DNA from: Lachnospiraceae bacterium
GTDB taxonomy: Bacteria > Bacillota > Clostridia > Lachnospirales > Lachnospiraceae
Assembly (NCBI GenBank): GCA_900168235.1
Contig: FUZG01000002.1
Span: 1-64,000 of the forward strand
Length of the DNA stretch: 64,000 nucleotides
Reading direction: 5' to 3'
Notes under the pieces: generated by a model
Seen by the model: the letters and a program-made list of their open reading frames with translations, nothing else
The model's database searches: none
What the model was told of the DNA's origin: nothing
Position numbers and translations under genes: made by a program
Shown here: positions 23,786 through 33,329 of the stretch, one piece after another
Layout: every line of letters starts with the position of its first letter
Numbering within the stretch: the stretch's first letter is position 1

Positions 23786-25963
23786 ATGGGGAAGTACAAT
23801 GAAGAGAAAAAGTCTGCAAGGGATGACAGCATCGATCTCGATGCGCCAACATACGAAAGCGGTTATCATATGGTTCCACTGGATGAAATAGCAGGATACA
23901 AAGTAAGACCGGGATTTTATGATATGAATGGCGCCACGGCTATCCCGTGCGGCGTAAATTTCACTATCACGTCGAATCAGGCGACAAGTGTTGAACTCCT
24001 GCTCTTCCACAGGATGGAAGACGAGCCCTGTGCAGTCTTGAAGTTCCCTGACAATTACAGGATAGGAAATGTATATTCAATGATCGTTTTCGATATAGAT
24101 ATCGATGATTTTGAGTATGCTTACAGGATGGACGGTCCTTTTGACCCTGAAAGAGGACTGAGATTTGATAAAGACAAGATCCTTCTCGACCCCTATGCAA
24201 AGGCTGTAACAGGGCAGCATGAGTGGGGAAAAGCAGGAAACAATATATATAAAGCCCGGGTTGTAAAGAATAACTTTGACTGGGGCAAGTCCGGACAGCT
24301 CCTGACACCCATGGAAGACCTCATCATTTATGAGATGCATGTAAGAGGCTTCACAAAGGACATGTCAGCCGGCGTTAAAGAGGGCAGTAACGGCACATTC
24401 GAGGGTGTGAGAGAAAAGATCCCGTATCTTAAGGATCTGGGTATCACAGCTGTTGAGTTTATGCCTATTTTTGAGTTTGACGAACTTTTAGGTCAGCGTG
24501 ACTTCTACGGACGCGAACTCATGGATTACTGGGGATATAACACAGTCTGCTTCTTTGCGCCCAATACTTCCTATGCTTCTCACGAAGAGCACAATAGAGA
24601 GGGTACACAGTTAAAGATGCTCATAAAAGAGCTTCATGATAACGGCATTGAAGTATTCCTTGACGTTGTATTTAACCATACAGCAGAAGGAAACGAGGAT
24701 GGACCGTACATCAGCTTTAAGGGCATCGACAACAATATCTACTACATGCTGACTCCTGACGGCTATTACTACAATTTCTCAGGATGCGGAAATACCCTTA
24801 ACTGTAACCATCCTATCGTGCAGAAAATGATCCGTGACTGCCTAAGACACTGGGTAATAAACTACCATATCGACGGTTTCCGATTCGATCTTGCGACAAT
24901 ACTCGGACGAAATGAGGACGGTTCACCTATGTCTGAACCGCCGTTACTGCAGAGCCTTGCATTTGACGCGATCCTCGGAAAGGTTAAGCTCATAGCAGAG
25001 GCATGGGATGCAGGCGGATTGTATCAGGTAGGATCATTCCCGTCATGGAACAGGTGGGCTGAGTGGAATGGCAGATACCGTGACGATATGCGGTCATTCC
25101 TGAAGGGTGATTCAGGAAAGATCGGCGCGGCTGTGCAGAGAATAGAGGGTTCGCCGGATCTTTATAAAAATGACGGTCGAGGCTATAACGCCAGTGTAAA
25201 CTTCCTCGTATGTCACGATGGATTTACTCTGCATGACCTTTATACCTACAATGAAAAACATAACGAAGAAAATAACTGGGATAATACAGACGGAACAAAC
25301 GACAATCTGTCATGGAACTGTGGATTTGAGGGTGAGACCACGGACATTAATATCCGTAATCTTCGTCACAGGATGATGAAAAATGCTTTTGCGGTCCTCA
25401 TGATGAGCCGGGGAACGCCTATGTTCTACATGGGTGATGAATTTGGAAATTCTCAGGGCGGAAACAATAATGCATACTGCCAGGATAATAACATTTCATG
25501 GCTGAACTGGGGGGATCTGAAGAGCAGGAGCCGAAAGACTCTTCATGATTTCGTAAAGTATATGATCCATTTCCGTAAAAAGCATGTTGCAGTGCGCAAG
25601 TGCTGTCCGCCGAGCCTTGCGGGATTCCCGGAATTCTCCGAGCATGGAGTAGAGCCGTGGAAGGCTGATTACAGTAATGACGCCCATTACATCGGCATAA
25701 TGTTTGCCGGACGTAAAATGGGCGGAAGAGGTGAAGGCAGAGGCGATGATATCGTTTATGTAGCCATCAATACATGGTGGAACGATGTAACGATAAGGCT
25801 TCCGGAGCTTCCTCAGAATCAGGGATTACAGTGGTTCTGCGCAGTCGATACTTTTGAAGAGGAATCGGTTATAAAGGGCAGAGGCGCTGTTTACGGAGGT
25901 GTTCTGGTGCATCAGAGATCGGTAAAGATCTTTTTTGCGGCAACTCCCGGGATAAGAAGATGA
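23786..25963 (+). CDS. glgX: Glycogen debranching enzyme / isoamylase-type GH13
   Basis: A 725-residue alpha-amylase-family enzyme that hydrolyses alpha-1,6 branches of glycogen. An N-terminal CBM48-like domain (about 25-140) precedes the catalytic barrel. Visible motifs are YEMHVRGFT, DVVFNHTAEG, DGFRFDLAT (nucleophile Asp368), LIAEAWD (acid/base Glu405) and VCHDGFTLHDL (His477, Asp478). The order and length match GlgX/TreX (GH13_11). The ATG at 23786 follows AAAGGGG; the ATG at 23762 has no ribosome site. No glycogen synthase genes are nearby. It converges on nth with no gap between the stop codons. Confidence 0.93.
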   Translation: MGKYNEEKKSARDDSIDLDAPTYESGYHMVPLDEIAGYKVRPGFYDMNGATAIPCGVNFTITSNQATSVELLLFHRMEDEPCAVLKFPDNYRIGNVYSMIVFDIDIDDFEYAYRMDGPFDPERGLRFDKDKILLDPYAKAVTGQHEWGKAGNNIYKARVVKNNFDWGKSGQLLTPMEDLIIYEMHVRGFTKDMSAGVKEGSNGTFEGVREKIPYLKDLGITAVEFMPIFEFDELLGQRDFYGRELMDYWGYNTVCFFAPNTSYASHEEHNREGTQLKMLIKELHDNGIEVFLDVVFNHTAEGNEDGPYISFKGIDNNIYYMLTPDGYYYNFSGCGNTLNCNHPIVQKMIRDCLRHWVINYHIDGFRFDLATILGRNEDGSPMSEPPLLQSLAFDAILGKVKLIAEAWDAGGLYQVGSFPSWNRWAEWNGRYRDDMRSFLKGDSGKIGAAVQRIEGSPDLYKNDGRGYNASVNFLVCHDGFTLHDLYTYNEKHNEENNWDNTDGTNDNLSWNCGFEGETTDINIRNLRHRMMKNAFAVLMMSRGTPMFYMGDEFGNSQGGNNNAYCQDNNISWLNWGDLKSRSRKTLHDFVKYMIHFRKKHVAVRKCCPPSLAGFPEFSEHGVEPWKADYSNDAHYIGIMFAGRKMGGRGEGRGDDIVYVAINTWWNDVTIRLPELPQNQGLQWFCAVDTFEEESVIKGRGAVYGGVLVHQRSVKIFFAATPGIRR

Positions 25964-26608
25964 TCATTTTTTTGAGCGGAGTGTTTTCTTTCCCGAAGGA
26001 CATACATCCTTTAGAAAGCACTCTTCGCACTTAGGATTTCTGGAAGTGCAGATAGTACGTCCAAGAGTGATAAGCTGCAGGTTGATCGCTGACCAGTGAT
26101 CTTCCGGCAGCTTTTTCATGAGATCAAATTCTATCTTAACGGGCTCGGTCTCCTTAGTGAGGCCGAGCTTGTTGCTTATGCGCTTTACATGAGTGTCTAC
26201 AACGATGGATGGTATGTTGAAAATATGGGTCCTCACCACATTTGCGGTCTTTCGTCCTACACCTGAGAGACTGGTGAGATCCTCGATGGATGAAGGAACC
26301 GTGTCATTATAAAATTCATGCAGTCGCTTGCAGCACTCGATTATATGTACGGCCTTTGCGTGATAAAAACCGCAGGTACGGATATCATCTTCAAGTTCTG
26401 AAAGGTCCGCTTCCGCAAAAGAGACCACATCCTTATATTTCTTAAAAAGATCCCGTGTCACGATATTTACGCGCGCGTCTGTGCACTGAGCAGACAGTAT
26501 GGTAGCGATAAGAAGCTCGTGAGGCTGGGTATAGTCTAAAGTCGGCTCCGTGAAAAGTCCGTATTCCCGGTCAAGGAGTTCCAGTACTTCTTTTACATGC
26601 TTTGTCAT
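25964..26608 (-). CDS. nth: Endonuclease III (DNA glycosylase/AP lyase)
   Basis: A 214-residue base-excision repair enzyme for oxidised pyrimidines. The helix-hairpin-helix LSGVGRKTANVV carries the catalytic Lys120, and VVDTHVKR carries the catalytic Asp138, at the same positions as in E. coli. The [4Fe-4S] loop is C-x6-C-x2-C-x5-C (Cys187, 194, 197, 203). It lies 14 bp downstream of a membrane-anchored gene on the same strand and is probably co-transcribed with it. Confidence 0.96.
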   Translation of the reverse strand: MTKHVKEVLELLDREYGLFTEPTLDYTQPHELLIATILSAQCTDARVNIVTRDLFKKYKDVVSFAEADLSELEDDIRTCGFYHAKAVHIIECCKRLHEFYNDTVPSSIEDLTSLSGVGRKTANVVRTHIFNIPSIVVDTHVKRISNKLGLTKETEPVKIEFDLMKKLPEDHWSAINLQLITLGRTICTSRNPKCEECFLKDVCPSGKKTLRSKK

Positions 26609-26622
26609 TTAATACCTGTTCC

Positions 26623-27249
26623 TTAAAAATATACGAGAGAAAGAGACATAATGTTCTGGAGAGCTTTCTGTATGCGTTTTCCGTTTGGCCCCTTGATGGA
26701 TTTGGCGCGTTCGATAAGGTCGCCCAGTGCATCACGATCCCGGACATTTTCCATATAAAGCATGCCGAGACCATGCCACACATCATAGGAGTCAGACCCT
26801 GTATCGATGGCAAAAAGGAGAAATGCCTCCGCCTCATCTGTCATGCCGTTTCTGATACAGGAATCAGAGAGGTTTATGAGTACTCTGCACAGTGTCAGAT
26901 ATCTTTCGTCTGCGCTTACCAGTTCATTGTATTTTTCGTCACCGTAAGCGTCACGGATCTCAGCATTTGTAAGCCCGTGCAGGTTGATAACAGGGGTTTT
27001 GGCGAGTCTACGCAGGGTATCGAGCTGATCCTGAAGTTTTTTATCATCACATGGAATATCTTTGAGCAATTCCTCGGGAAAGCTGATAAAATGTAGTTCG
27101 GACAGCGGTGCCGGCGGAGCCGTGCGTGAAGCCTTTACGGTCTCCAGAAAATCAGCGTTTATGGATTCGTCGCGTTTGTTGCTCCGTCTGATGGCGATGC
27201 TTAGTATAAAACAGAAGAGCAGTACGCTTGTCAAAGGAATTAAATTCAT
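26623..27249 (-). CDS. Membrane-anchored helical (TPR-like) protein
   Basis: A 208-residue protein not assigned to a family. An N-terminal hydrophobic helix (residues 3-20, LIPLTSVLLFCFILSIAI) precedes a cytoplasmic or external helical domain. Its C-terminal half has TPR-like spacing (LCRVLINLSDSCIRNGMTDE, AEAFLLFAIDTGSDSYDVWH, GLGMLYMENVRDRDALGDLI). It may be a scaffold. It is upstream of nth, with which it forms a two-gene unit. Confidence 0.75.
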   Translation of the reverse strand: MNLIPLTSVLLFCFILSIAIRRSNKRDESINADFLETVKASRTAPPAPLSELHFISFPEELLKDIPCDDKKLQDQLDTLRRLAKTPVINLHGLTNAEIRDAYGDEKYNELVSADERYLTLCRVLINLSDSCIRNGMTDEAEAFLLFAIDTGSDSYDVWHGLGMLYMENVRDRDALGDLIERAKSIKGPNGKRIQKALQNIMSLSLVYF

Positions 27250-27351
27250 CTATAATTACAATTTACAGGTCAAAATGCCTGTATCCATGCCGCTTTCCAT
27301 GTGTTTAGGAAAGCATGAACGGTTGCTTTTTAGAAAGAAGGAGGCACGATC

Positions 27352-27459
27352 TTGAATTTCTTTCGTTTTTTTAATGGAAAGAATCGCCGTACGATCGCTA
27401 CGTGTATCGTAATTGTCCTGATAATCGCCATGGTCCTGATGTTTATACCGGGACACTGA
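27352..27459 (+). CDS. Small 35-residue membrane protein
   Basis: This short reading frame starts at a TTG seven bases after a strong AAGGAGG (27338-27344). The product has a basic N-terminus (FFNGKNRRT), one membrane helix (ATCIVIVLIIAMVLMFI) and ends PGH. The strong ribosome site and clean helix argue that it is real. It lies 84 bp upstream of the VanW-protein gene and may share its transcript. Its function is unknown. Confidence 0.65.
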   Translation: MNFFRFFNGKNRRTIATCIVIVLIIAMVLMFIPGH

Positions 27460-27543
27460 GGATCAGAGACATTTTAATTATATCATCATCTATTTAACTG
27501 TGGTGGGGCGCACAGGAAAAAAGGCTCCGGAGAGAGGATTATT

Positions 27544-29145
27544 ATGAAAAAATTAATGATGATTCTGGTAGCTGTTCTTGCTGCTGTCGGTGTCTTTTTT
27601 GCGCTTCCGGCATTCGGCGCAGAGGGAAAAGGCGCTAATGCAGTGATCCACGAGGGTGTTTATGCGGGTGACATAAACCTGTCCGGTATGACTGCGGCTC
27701 AGGCGGAAAAGGCTATCGAGTCCTATGTTGATGAGATGAAATGCGCACAGCTCACACTGAACTGCGTAAGCGGAAATTCTGTGACTATTTCCGGAAACAG
27801 TCTCGGAATCAGCTGGGATAATCAGGATATAGTAAAAGAGGCAGTGGCTCTCGGAAAGAGCGGAAGCCTTATAAAGAGATTTAAGGAGCTGTCTGACCTT
27901 AAGAAGCAGAATAAGGTTTATGACGTAGCAATCTCCGTTGACGACGCAGCGGTTAAGAGCATCTTAACTGAGGACTGCGCTAAATATGACGTAGAAGCTG
28001 TTGATGCTACACTTGAGCCAAATAATTCAGGAAGTTTCATTATCCATGAAGGAAGAGATGGACAGGAGCTCAATGTCGAGGCATCTGCAAAGGCGATAAC
28101 AGATTATCTGAAGAACAGCTTTGACGGAAGCGATGCAACGATCGACCTTGTGGTAGATACTAAAAAGCCAAAGGGAGACAGCGAGACTCTTTCAAAAATA
28201 ACTGATGTTCTCGGAACATTTACAACAAAGTACGCGACTTCAGGCGCTGACAGAAGCGCAAATATCGCTACAGGCTGCAAGCATGTGAACGGAACACTGC
28301 TTTATCCCGGTGAGCAGTTCTCTGTATATGAAGCGGTAAGCCCCTTCACAGAGGAAAACGGCTACCACCTTGCAGGTTCATACCTTAACGGTATCGTCGT
28401 AGAATCTCTCGGCGGCGGTATCTGCCAGGTTTCATCTACACTTTATCAGGCAGTTCTCCGTGCGGAGCTTCAGGTAGACCAGCGTTCAAACCACTCAATG
28501 GTAGTTGACTACGTGCCTCACTCAGGTGACGCAGCTATCGCAGGTACTGCAAAGGACTTTAAGTTCACTAATAATACAGATAACCCTATCTATATCGCAG
28601 GTTCAACAGGCGGAAAGACTATCACATTTACTATCTACGGTGTTGAGACAAGACCTGCGGGACGTACTATCGAATTTGAGAGCACAGATCTTTCCACAAC
28701 AGAGCCTGTTGGTGACAAGATCATTGCAGATGCAGGCTCTCCGGCAGGTTATGTTCATACACAGTCTGCTCACATCGGATATGTTTCCGAGTACTGGAAG
28801 ATCGTAAAGGAAAACGGAGTTGAGGTTTCAAGAGAGAAGGTCAACTCAAGCACATATCAGGCTGTACCGAGAACAATAACCATCGGTACTGCTACAGGAA
28901 ATGCTGTTACAAAGGCAGCCCTTGAGGGTGCTGTTGCAAGCGGAAACGGAGACTATGCAAAGTCTGTTGCAGCATCCGTTGCCCTCGATGGAGGTGCAGC
29001 CGCACTTGCAGAGCAGCAGGCTCAGGCAGCCCTCGCTGCAGCAGGTATCTCACCTGAGGATGCGGCAGCACAGGCAGCGGCGGCTCAGGCGGCAGCAGAA
29101 GCTGCAGCTGCACAGCAGAATGAAGGACATTCGGAAGGCGAGTAA
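27544..29145 (+). CDS. Exported VanW-domain protein
   Basis: A 533-residue secreted protein. It has a signal peptide to about residue 26 (ALPAFGAEG), a peptidoglycan-binding-like region (about 70-210), then a VanW domain (about 255-375) with GEQFSVYEAVSPFTEENGY, GGGICQVSSTLYQAVL and RSNHSMVVDYVPHSGDAAI. The GGGICQVSSTLY motif is the hallmark of the VanW/YoaR family, thought to act on or bind the cell wall. A C-terminal Ala/Gln-rich tail (about 460-533) resembles low-complexity wall-spanning segments. There is no membrane anchor at the C-terminus. VanW here is a housekeeping family and does not imply vancomycin resistance. Confidence 0.88.
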   Translation: MKKLMMILVAVLAAVGVFFALPAFGAEGKGANAVIHEGVYAGDINLSGMTAAQAEKAIESYVDEMKCAQLTLNCVSGNSVTISGNSLGISWDNQDIVKEAVALGKSGSLIKRFKELSDLKKQNKVYDVAISVDDAAVKSILTEDCAKYDVEAVDATLEPNNSGSFIIHEGRDGQELNVEASAKAITDYLKNSFDGSDATIDLVVDTKKPKGDSETLSKITDVLGTFTTKYATSGADRSANIATGCKHVNGTLLYPGEQFSVYEAVSPFTEENGYHLAGSYLNGIVVESLGGGICQVSSTLYQAVLRAELQVDQRSNHSMVVDYVPHSGDAAIAGTAKDFKFTNNTDNPIYIAGSTGGKTITFTIYGVETRPAGRTIEFESTDLSTTEPVGDKIIADAGSPAGYVHTQSAHIGYVSEYWKIVKENGVEVSREKVNSSTYQAVPRTITIGTATGNAVTKAALEGAVASGNGDYAKSVAASVALDGGAAALAEQQAQAALAAAGISPEDAAAQAAAAQAAAEAAAAQQNEGHSEGE

Positions 29146-29155
29146 GAGGACCGTT

Positions 29156-30142
29156 ATGAAGATCGGAAAAATAAGCGAAAGCATACTGAAGCGCTCTGTT
29201 CTGAAACAGATCAAAGGAGATCGCCCTGAGGTACGTCAGGGCTCTTCAGTAGGGGCAGACTGCGCAGTTACAGAGCTTTTGGACGGAGAGAATGTAGTTC
29301 TGTCCACCGATCCGGTTATGGGAACAATATCAGAAGTGGGGCGTCGTGCCGTTCACAGGACTGTGAATAACGTCGCCTCTGCGGGAGCAGAGCCTTTTGG
29401 GGTTCTGCTTTCTGTTTTATTACCGGAAAATGTGGAAGAGGCGGAACTGCGTGAAATGATGCAGTCCATAGAAACTGATTGTGAGGCTCTCAATGTACAG
29501 ATAATGGGCGGTCATACACAGGTGACACGAGCTGTAAATGAGCCTGTGATCACTGCGACAGGTGTGGGACGCGTAAAAAACGGAGCTTTATTTTCAGCAA
29601 AAAGAATAAAGCCCGGCGCAGATATCGTAGTCACGAAATGGGTAGGCCTTGAAGGCACATATATACTGGCGAACAGGAAGAGCGAAGAACTCAAGACCTA
29701 TTTTGCAGTACCGTTTATAAGAAATGCGCAAAAATTTGCCGATTACTTTTCTGTGGTGCCGGAGGCAAAGATCGCAGCAGCGAATGGGGCGCAGGCGATG
29801 CATGACATTTCGGAAGGCGGTGTGTTCGGCGCTCTCTGGGAGATCGCGGAAGCCGGCGGTGTAGGACTTGATATTGACCTAAAGGCTATACCGATAAAGC
29901 AGGAAACAGTTGAAATCTGCAACTTTTTTGACATAAATCCTTATCAGCTCCAGTCAGCCGGATCACTAATCATCATCGCAGAAAACGGCTATGATATGGT
30001 TCGTGAGCTGAAGGACGCGGGAATACCTGCGGAAGTCATAGGAAAGACTACAGACGGAAATGACCGTACGGTGAGGAACGGTGATGAAAAGCGGTTCCTT
30101 ACCAGACCTGAACCGGATGAGATATACAGAGTATTAGGATGA
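29156..30142 (+). CDS. AIR-synthase/HypE-like ATP-binding protein
   Basis: A 328-residue PurM-superfamily protein. It has the N-terminal GSSVGADCAVTELL and VLSTDPVMGT metal-ATP segments, RRAVHRTVNNVASAGAEPFG, MGGHTQVT and the C-terminal HDISEGGVFGALWEIAEAGG. The closest named family is hydrogenase maturation factor HypE, but the C-terminal Cys tail of HypE is absent and no other hyp genes are near. [FeFe] hydrogenases do not need HypE, so this is probably a distinct AIR-synthase-like kinase or ligase of unknown substrate. It starts 10 bp after the VanW gene, with AAGAGG as ribosome site. Confidence 0.8.
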   Translation: MKIGKISESILKRSVLKQIKGDRPEVRQGSSVGADCAVTELLDGENVVLSTDPVMGTISEVGRRAVHRTVNNVASAGAEPFGVLLSVLLPENVEEAELREMMQSIETDCEALNVQIMGGHTQVTRAVNEPVITATGVGRVKNGALFSAKRIKPGADIVVTKWVGLEGTYILANRKSEELKTYFAVPFIRNAQKFADYFSVVPEAKIAAANGAQAMHDISEGGVFGALWEIAEAGGVGLDIDLKAIPIKQETVEICNFFDINPYQLQSAGSLIIIAENGYDMVRELKDAGIPAEVIGKTTDGNDRTVRNGDEKRFLTRPEPDEIYRVLG

Positions 30143-30189
30143 TCTGAAATAAATAACAGCTGTACGTATAGCAGTCTATGGAGGAAAGT

Positions 30190-30687
30190 ATGGAAAAAAC
30201 AGAAACCAGAAAAAAGATCCTTAAGGCGATCGAGCACGAAGCGCGTGTGAATCTCGGAGAATTGGCGATACGTCTCGGAATGACCGAGACAGACCTTGCA
30301 AATGAAATGTCTGAGATGGAAAAAGAGGGAATCATCTGCGGATACCTGACTCTCGTAGACTGGGATAAGACTGATTCACAGACAGTAACAGCTCTTATCG
30401 AAGTACGCTGCACACCTCAGAGAGGTCAGGGATTTGATACCATTGCAGAGCGTATCTATAAATATCCTGAGGTAAACTCCGTATACCTTATCTCAGGCGG
30501 TTTCGACCTTATGGTTACTCTCGAAGGAAAGACCCTTAAGGAGATCGCTACATTTGTTACAGATAAGCTCTCAACACAGGAGTCTATCCTTAGCTGTGCC
30601 ACACACTTTATCCTCAGGAGATACAAGGACCACGGCACTATCCTCACAAAAAAATACGAAGATGAAAGGCAGTTGATCACACCATGA
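30190..30687 (+). CDS. Lrp/AsnC-family regulator
   Basis: A 165-residue regulator with an N-terminal helix-turn-helix (NLGELAIRLGMTETDLANEM) and a RAM ligand-binding domain (TALIEVRCTPQRGQGFDTIA to SCATHFILRRYKDHG). The ATG at 30190 is six bases after GGAGG; the ATG at 30178 overlaps that site. It overlaps the aminotransferase gene by four bases (ATGA), so the pair is translationally coupled, which suggests that an amino acid handled by the enzyme is the effector. Confidence 0.9.
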   Translation: MEKTETRKKILKAIEHEARVNLGELAIRLGMTETDLANEMSEMEKEGIICGYLTLVDWDKTDSQTVTALIEVRCTPQRGQGFDTIAERIYKYPEVNSVYLISGGFDLMVTLEGKTLKEIATFVTDKLSTQESILSCATHFILRRYKDHGTILTKKYEDERQLITP

Positions 30688-31853
30688 GAGACCCGATAGC
30701 AACACGAGTAACTGAAATGCAGCCCTCCGGGATCCGTAAGTTCTTTGATATCGTTAGCGAAATGAAGGATGCAATCTCTCTCGGTGTGGGCGAGCCTGAC
30801 TTTGATACACCCTGGCACATCCGTGATGAGGGTATATATTCACTGGAAAAAGGAAGGACATTCTATACATCCAATGCGGGCTTAAAGGATCTCCGTACAG
30901 AGATCTCAAAGTATCTGGAGAGGACCATCAAAACTACATATGATCCCATGAAGGAAGTGCTGGTAACAGTCGGCGGTTCAGAGGCTATCGACCTCGCATG
31001 CCGCGCGATGCTGAATCCGGGAGAGGAAGTCATCGTTCCTGAGCCCAGCTACGTGTCCTACGTTCCCTGCATAAATATGGCAGGAGGAAAGCCTGTTATC
31101 CTGAACCTCAAGGCTGAGGACGAGTTCCGCTTAAAGCCTGACGATCTGGAAGCTGCCATCACTCCCAACACAAAGATCCTTATCATGCCGTTCCCGAACA
31201 ATCCGACGGGAGCTATCATGGAAAAGGAAGATCTGGAAAAGATCGCAGAGGTTGTGATAAAGCATGATATCTTTGTAGTAAGTGATGAAATCTATTCAGA
31301 GCTGTCCTATAAAGAAGATCATGTGAGCATCGCTTCACTTCCGGGAATGAGAGAGAGAACTGTTGTCATAAACGGTTTTTCAAAGGCATTTGCCATGACA
31401 GGATGGAGACTCGGATACGCATGTGCTCCGGAAAATATCTGTACTCAGATGACAAAGCTCCATCAGTACTGCATCATGTGCGCTCCTACAACAAGCCAGT
31501 ATGCTGCGATCGAGGCATTAAAGCACGGAGACCAGGATGTTGTGGAAATGAGAGAAGCGTATAATCAGCGCCGTCGTTTCCTCATGCATGAATTTAGAAA
31601 GATGGGTCTGCCATGCTTTGAACCCTACGGAGCATTTTATGTATTCCCTGATATTTCCGAATTTGGCATGAGCAGTGACGAATTTTGTACCACGCTCTTA
31701 AAAGAAAAGAAGGTCGCAGTAGTGCCGGGAACTGCATTCGGTTCCTGCGGAGAAGGATTTGTGCGTATATCATACGCTTATTCGATAGAAAATCTGAAGG
31801 TCGCACTCGAACGCATAAATGAGTTCCTTGTGGACCTTAGAAGCAGAAAATAA
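30684..31853 (+). CDS. Class I/II PLP aminotransferase
   Basis: A 389-residue fold-type I enzyme. The PLP-binding Lys234 lies in NGFSKAFAMTGWRLGYACAP. FPNNPTGAIM, VSDEIYSELSY and a C-terminal GEGFVRISYAYS are present. It resembles the PatA/AraT-type group that act on aromatic or branched amino acids; exact substrates cannot be read from sequence. It is coupled to an Lrp-type regulator. Confidence 0.92.
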   Translation: MRDPIATRVTEMQPSGIRKFFDIVSEMKDAISLGVGEPDFDTPWHIRDEGIYSLEKGRTFYTSNAGLKDLRTEISKYLERTIKTTYDPMKEVLVTVGGSEAIDLACRAMLNPGEEVIVPEPSYVSYVPCINMAGGKPVILNLKAEDEFRLKPDDLEAAITPNTKILIMPFPNNPTGAIMEKEDLEKIAEVVIKHDIFVVSDEIYSELSYKEDHVSIASLPGMRERTVVINGFSKAFAMTGWRLGYACAPENICTQMTKLHQYCIMCAPTTSQYAAIEALKHGDQDVVEMREAYNQRRRFLMHEFRKMGLPCFEPYGAFYVFPDISEFGMSSDEFCTTLLKEKKVAVVPGTAFGSCGEGFVRISYAYSIENLKVALERINEFLVDLRSRK

Positions 31854-31876
31854 AAACAAGAAAAGAGGAAGAGATC

Positions 31877-33310
31877 ATGAAAATGCGAAGGACGCTATAT
31901 TTGAAATTTCTGGCAGCATACCTGCTGTTTGGGCTCCTTAGTGTGATCATGGTCTCTACTTTTACGTCAAATATGATCCTCCGCCGTCTGACCCGTGATG
32001 AAGCGAGCTCTCTTTACCGTGAGGCACAGCTCATTGCGTCAAATTACGCGGTGCAGATCTATGATAATAATGACGAAGCTAAAAGAGCCGCAGTTTATCA
32101 GTTAAAAGCAATAGATACCTACATTTCTGCGCCGGTATGGATCATAAATAACAGCGGAAAAGTCCTGTTTAATTCACGGGAAGAAGTCGATCCCGAAAAT
32201 GCGCCGCTTTATGAGGACTTTGATCCGACGGCATCCGGAAGTTATTACATAACAGGTGACTTTTTCGGTGCATTCCACGAGGAGACACTTAGCGTATTTT
32301 CTCCCATAACATCGAATTTCAAGGTGATAGGATATGTGGTGATCCATGCGTCCATGAGAAACATCCATGACGCAAGGGCTGAGATCCTGAACATTTCATA
32401 TATCACCATGGGAATGATATTGCTGCTGTCCCTCATAATCCTTGCGGTATTCACATTTGTCGTATATTACCCGCTTAACCGCATCACAAAGGCTGCGGAA
32501 GAGTACGCAAAGGGAAATCTCACCTATGATGCCCAGACAGGCGACAGGCACGACGAGATGGGATATCTCGCAGGAACACTGAACTATATGGCGACTGAGA
32601 TCGCCCGTTCTGAGGACAATCAGAAAAAGTTCATCGCCAATGTGTCCCACGATTTCCGCTCACCTCTTACATCCATAAGGGGATATCTGGTGGCAATGAT
32701 CGACGGAACTATTCCTGAGGAACTGCATGAAAAGTACTTAAAGATAGTCGTGAACGAGACGGAGAGACTTACAAAGCTCACTAACGGTCTCCTGGAGCTT
32801 AATGCTTTTAACAGCAGAGGCGGACTCGTGCTCGAGATCACGGATTTTGACGTAAATAACGTGATAAAGCGCACAGCAGAGACCTTCGGCGGAACCTGTA
32901 CAGAAAAAAAGATCAGCATTGAGCTGATCCTTACAGGCAAGACACTTTATGTACGTGCCGACATGAGCAAGATCCAGCAGGTACTCTATAACCTTCTGGA
33001 TAACGCCATTAAATTTTCTCACAATAACTCCATCATCAAGATCGAGACCACGGAAAAGAATGAAAAGATATTCGTATCCGTGAAGGATCAGGGTATCGGA
33101 ATCCCGAAGGACTCCGTTGACCGTGTATTTGACCGTTTTTATAAGACCGATCTTTCCCGCGGTAAAGACAAGAAAGGAACCGGTCTTGGATTGTCCATTG
33201 TGAAAGAAATTGTACAGGCACACAATGAAAATATAAATGTGATCTCCACAGAGGGAGTCGGCACAGAATTTATCTTTACTCTGTCAAAGAGTAAGAAAAG
33301 AGATGACTGA
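31877..33310 (+). CDS. Sensor histidine kinase with extracytoplasmic domain
   Basis: A 477-residue kinase. Membrane helices lie at about 8-29 and 174-197, flanking a roughly 140-residue external sensor domain (Cache/PAS-like) with YISAPVWIINNSGKVLFNSR. HAMP, HisKA with His258 (FIANVSHDFRSPLTSIRGY) and HATPase (NLLDNAIKFSHNN, DQGIGIP, FDRFYK, KGTGLGLSIV) follow. The nearest regulator gene lies downstream on the opposite strand, ending 17 bp away, so kinase and probable partner are tail to tail rather than in one operon. It follows the aminotransferase by 23 bp and may be read from that operon. Confidence 0.93.
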   Translation: MKMRRTLYLKFLAAYLLFGLLSVIMVSTFTSNMILRRLTRDEASSLYREAQLIASNYAVQIYDNNDEAKRAAVYQLKAIDTYISAPVWIINNSGKVLFNSREEVDPENAPLYEDFDPTASGSYYITGDFFGAFHEETLSVFSPITSNFKVIGYVVIHASMRNIHDARAEILNISYITMGMILLLSLIILAVFTFVVYYPLNRITKAAEEYAKGNLTYDAQTGDRHDEMGYLAGTLNYMATEIARSEDNQKKFIANVSHDFRSPLTSIRGYLVAMIDGTIPEELHEKYLKIVVNETERLTKLTNGLLELNAFNSRGGLVLEITDFDVNNVIKRTAETFGGTCTEKKISIELILTGKTLYVRADMSKIQQVLYNLLDNAIKFSHNNSIIKIETTEKNEKIFVSVKDQGIGIPKDSVDRVFDRFYKTDLSRGKDKKGTGLGLSIVKEIVQAHNENINVISTEGVGTEFIFTLSKSKKRDD

Positions 33311-33329
33311 GGCTTGTTTCAGGAGCCTC
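33309..33329. terminator. Hairpin between convergent kinase and regulator genes
   Basis: GAGGCT and AGCCTC form a 6-bp stem that overlaps the stop codons of both genes. There is no T run, so termination here would be weak and antisense overlap is possible. Confidence 0.4.

Noticed and set aside
27544-29145. Vancomycin resistance
   Set aside because: VanW-domain proteins are common exported housekeeping proteins in clostridia; no vanHAX-type genes are present and the D-Ala-D-Ala ligase at 55355 has the normal Tyr loop.
29156-30142. True HypE of a [NiFe]-hydrogenase maturation set
   Set aside because: The C-terminal Cys of HypE is missing and no hypABCDF genes are nearby.
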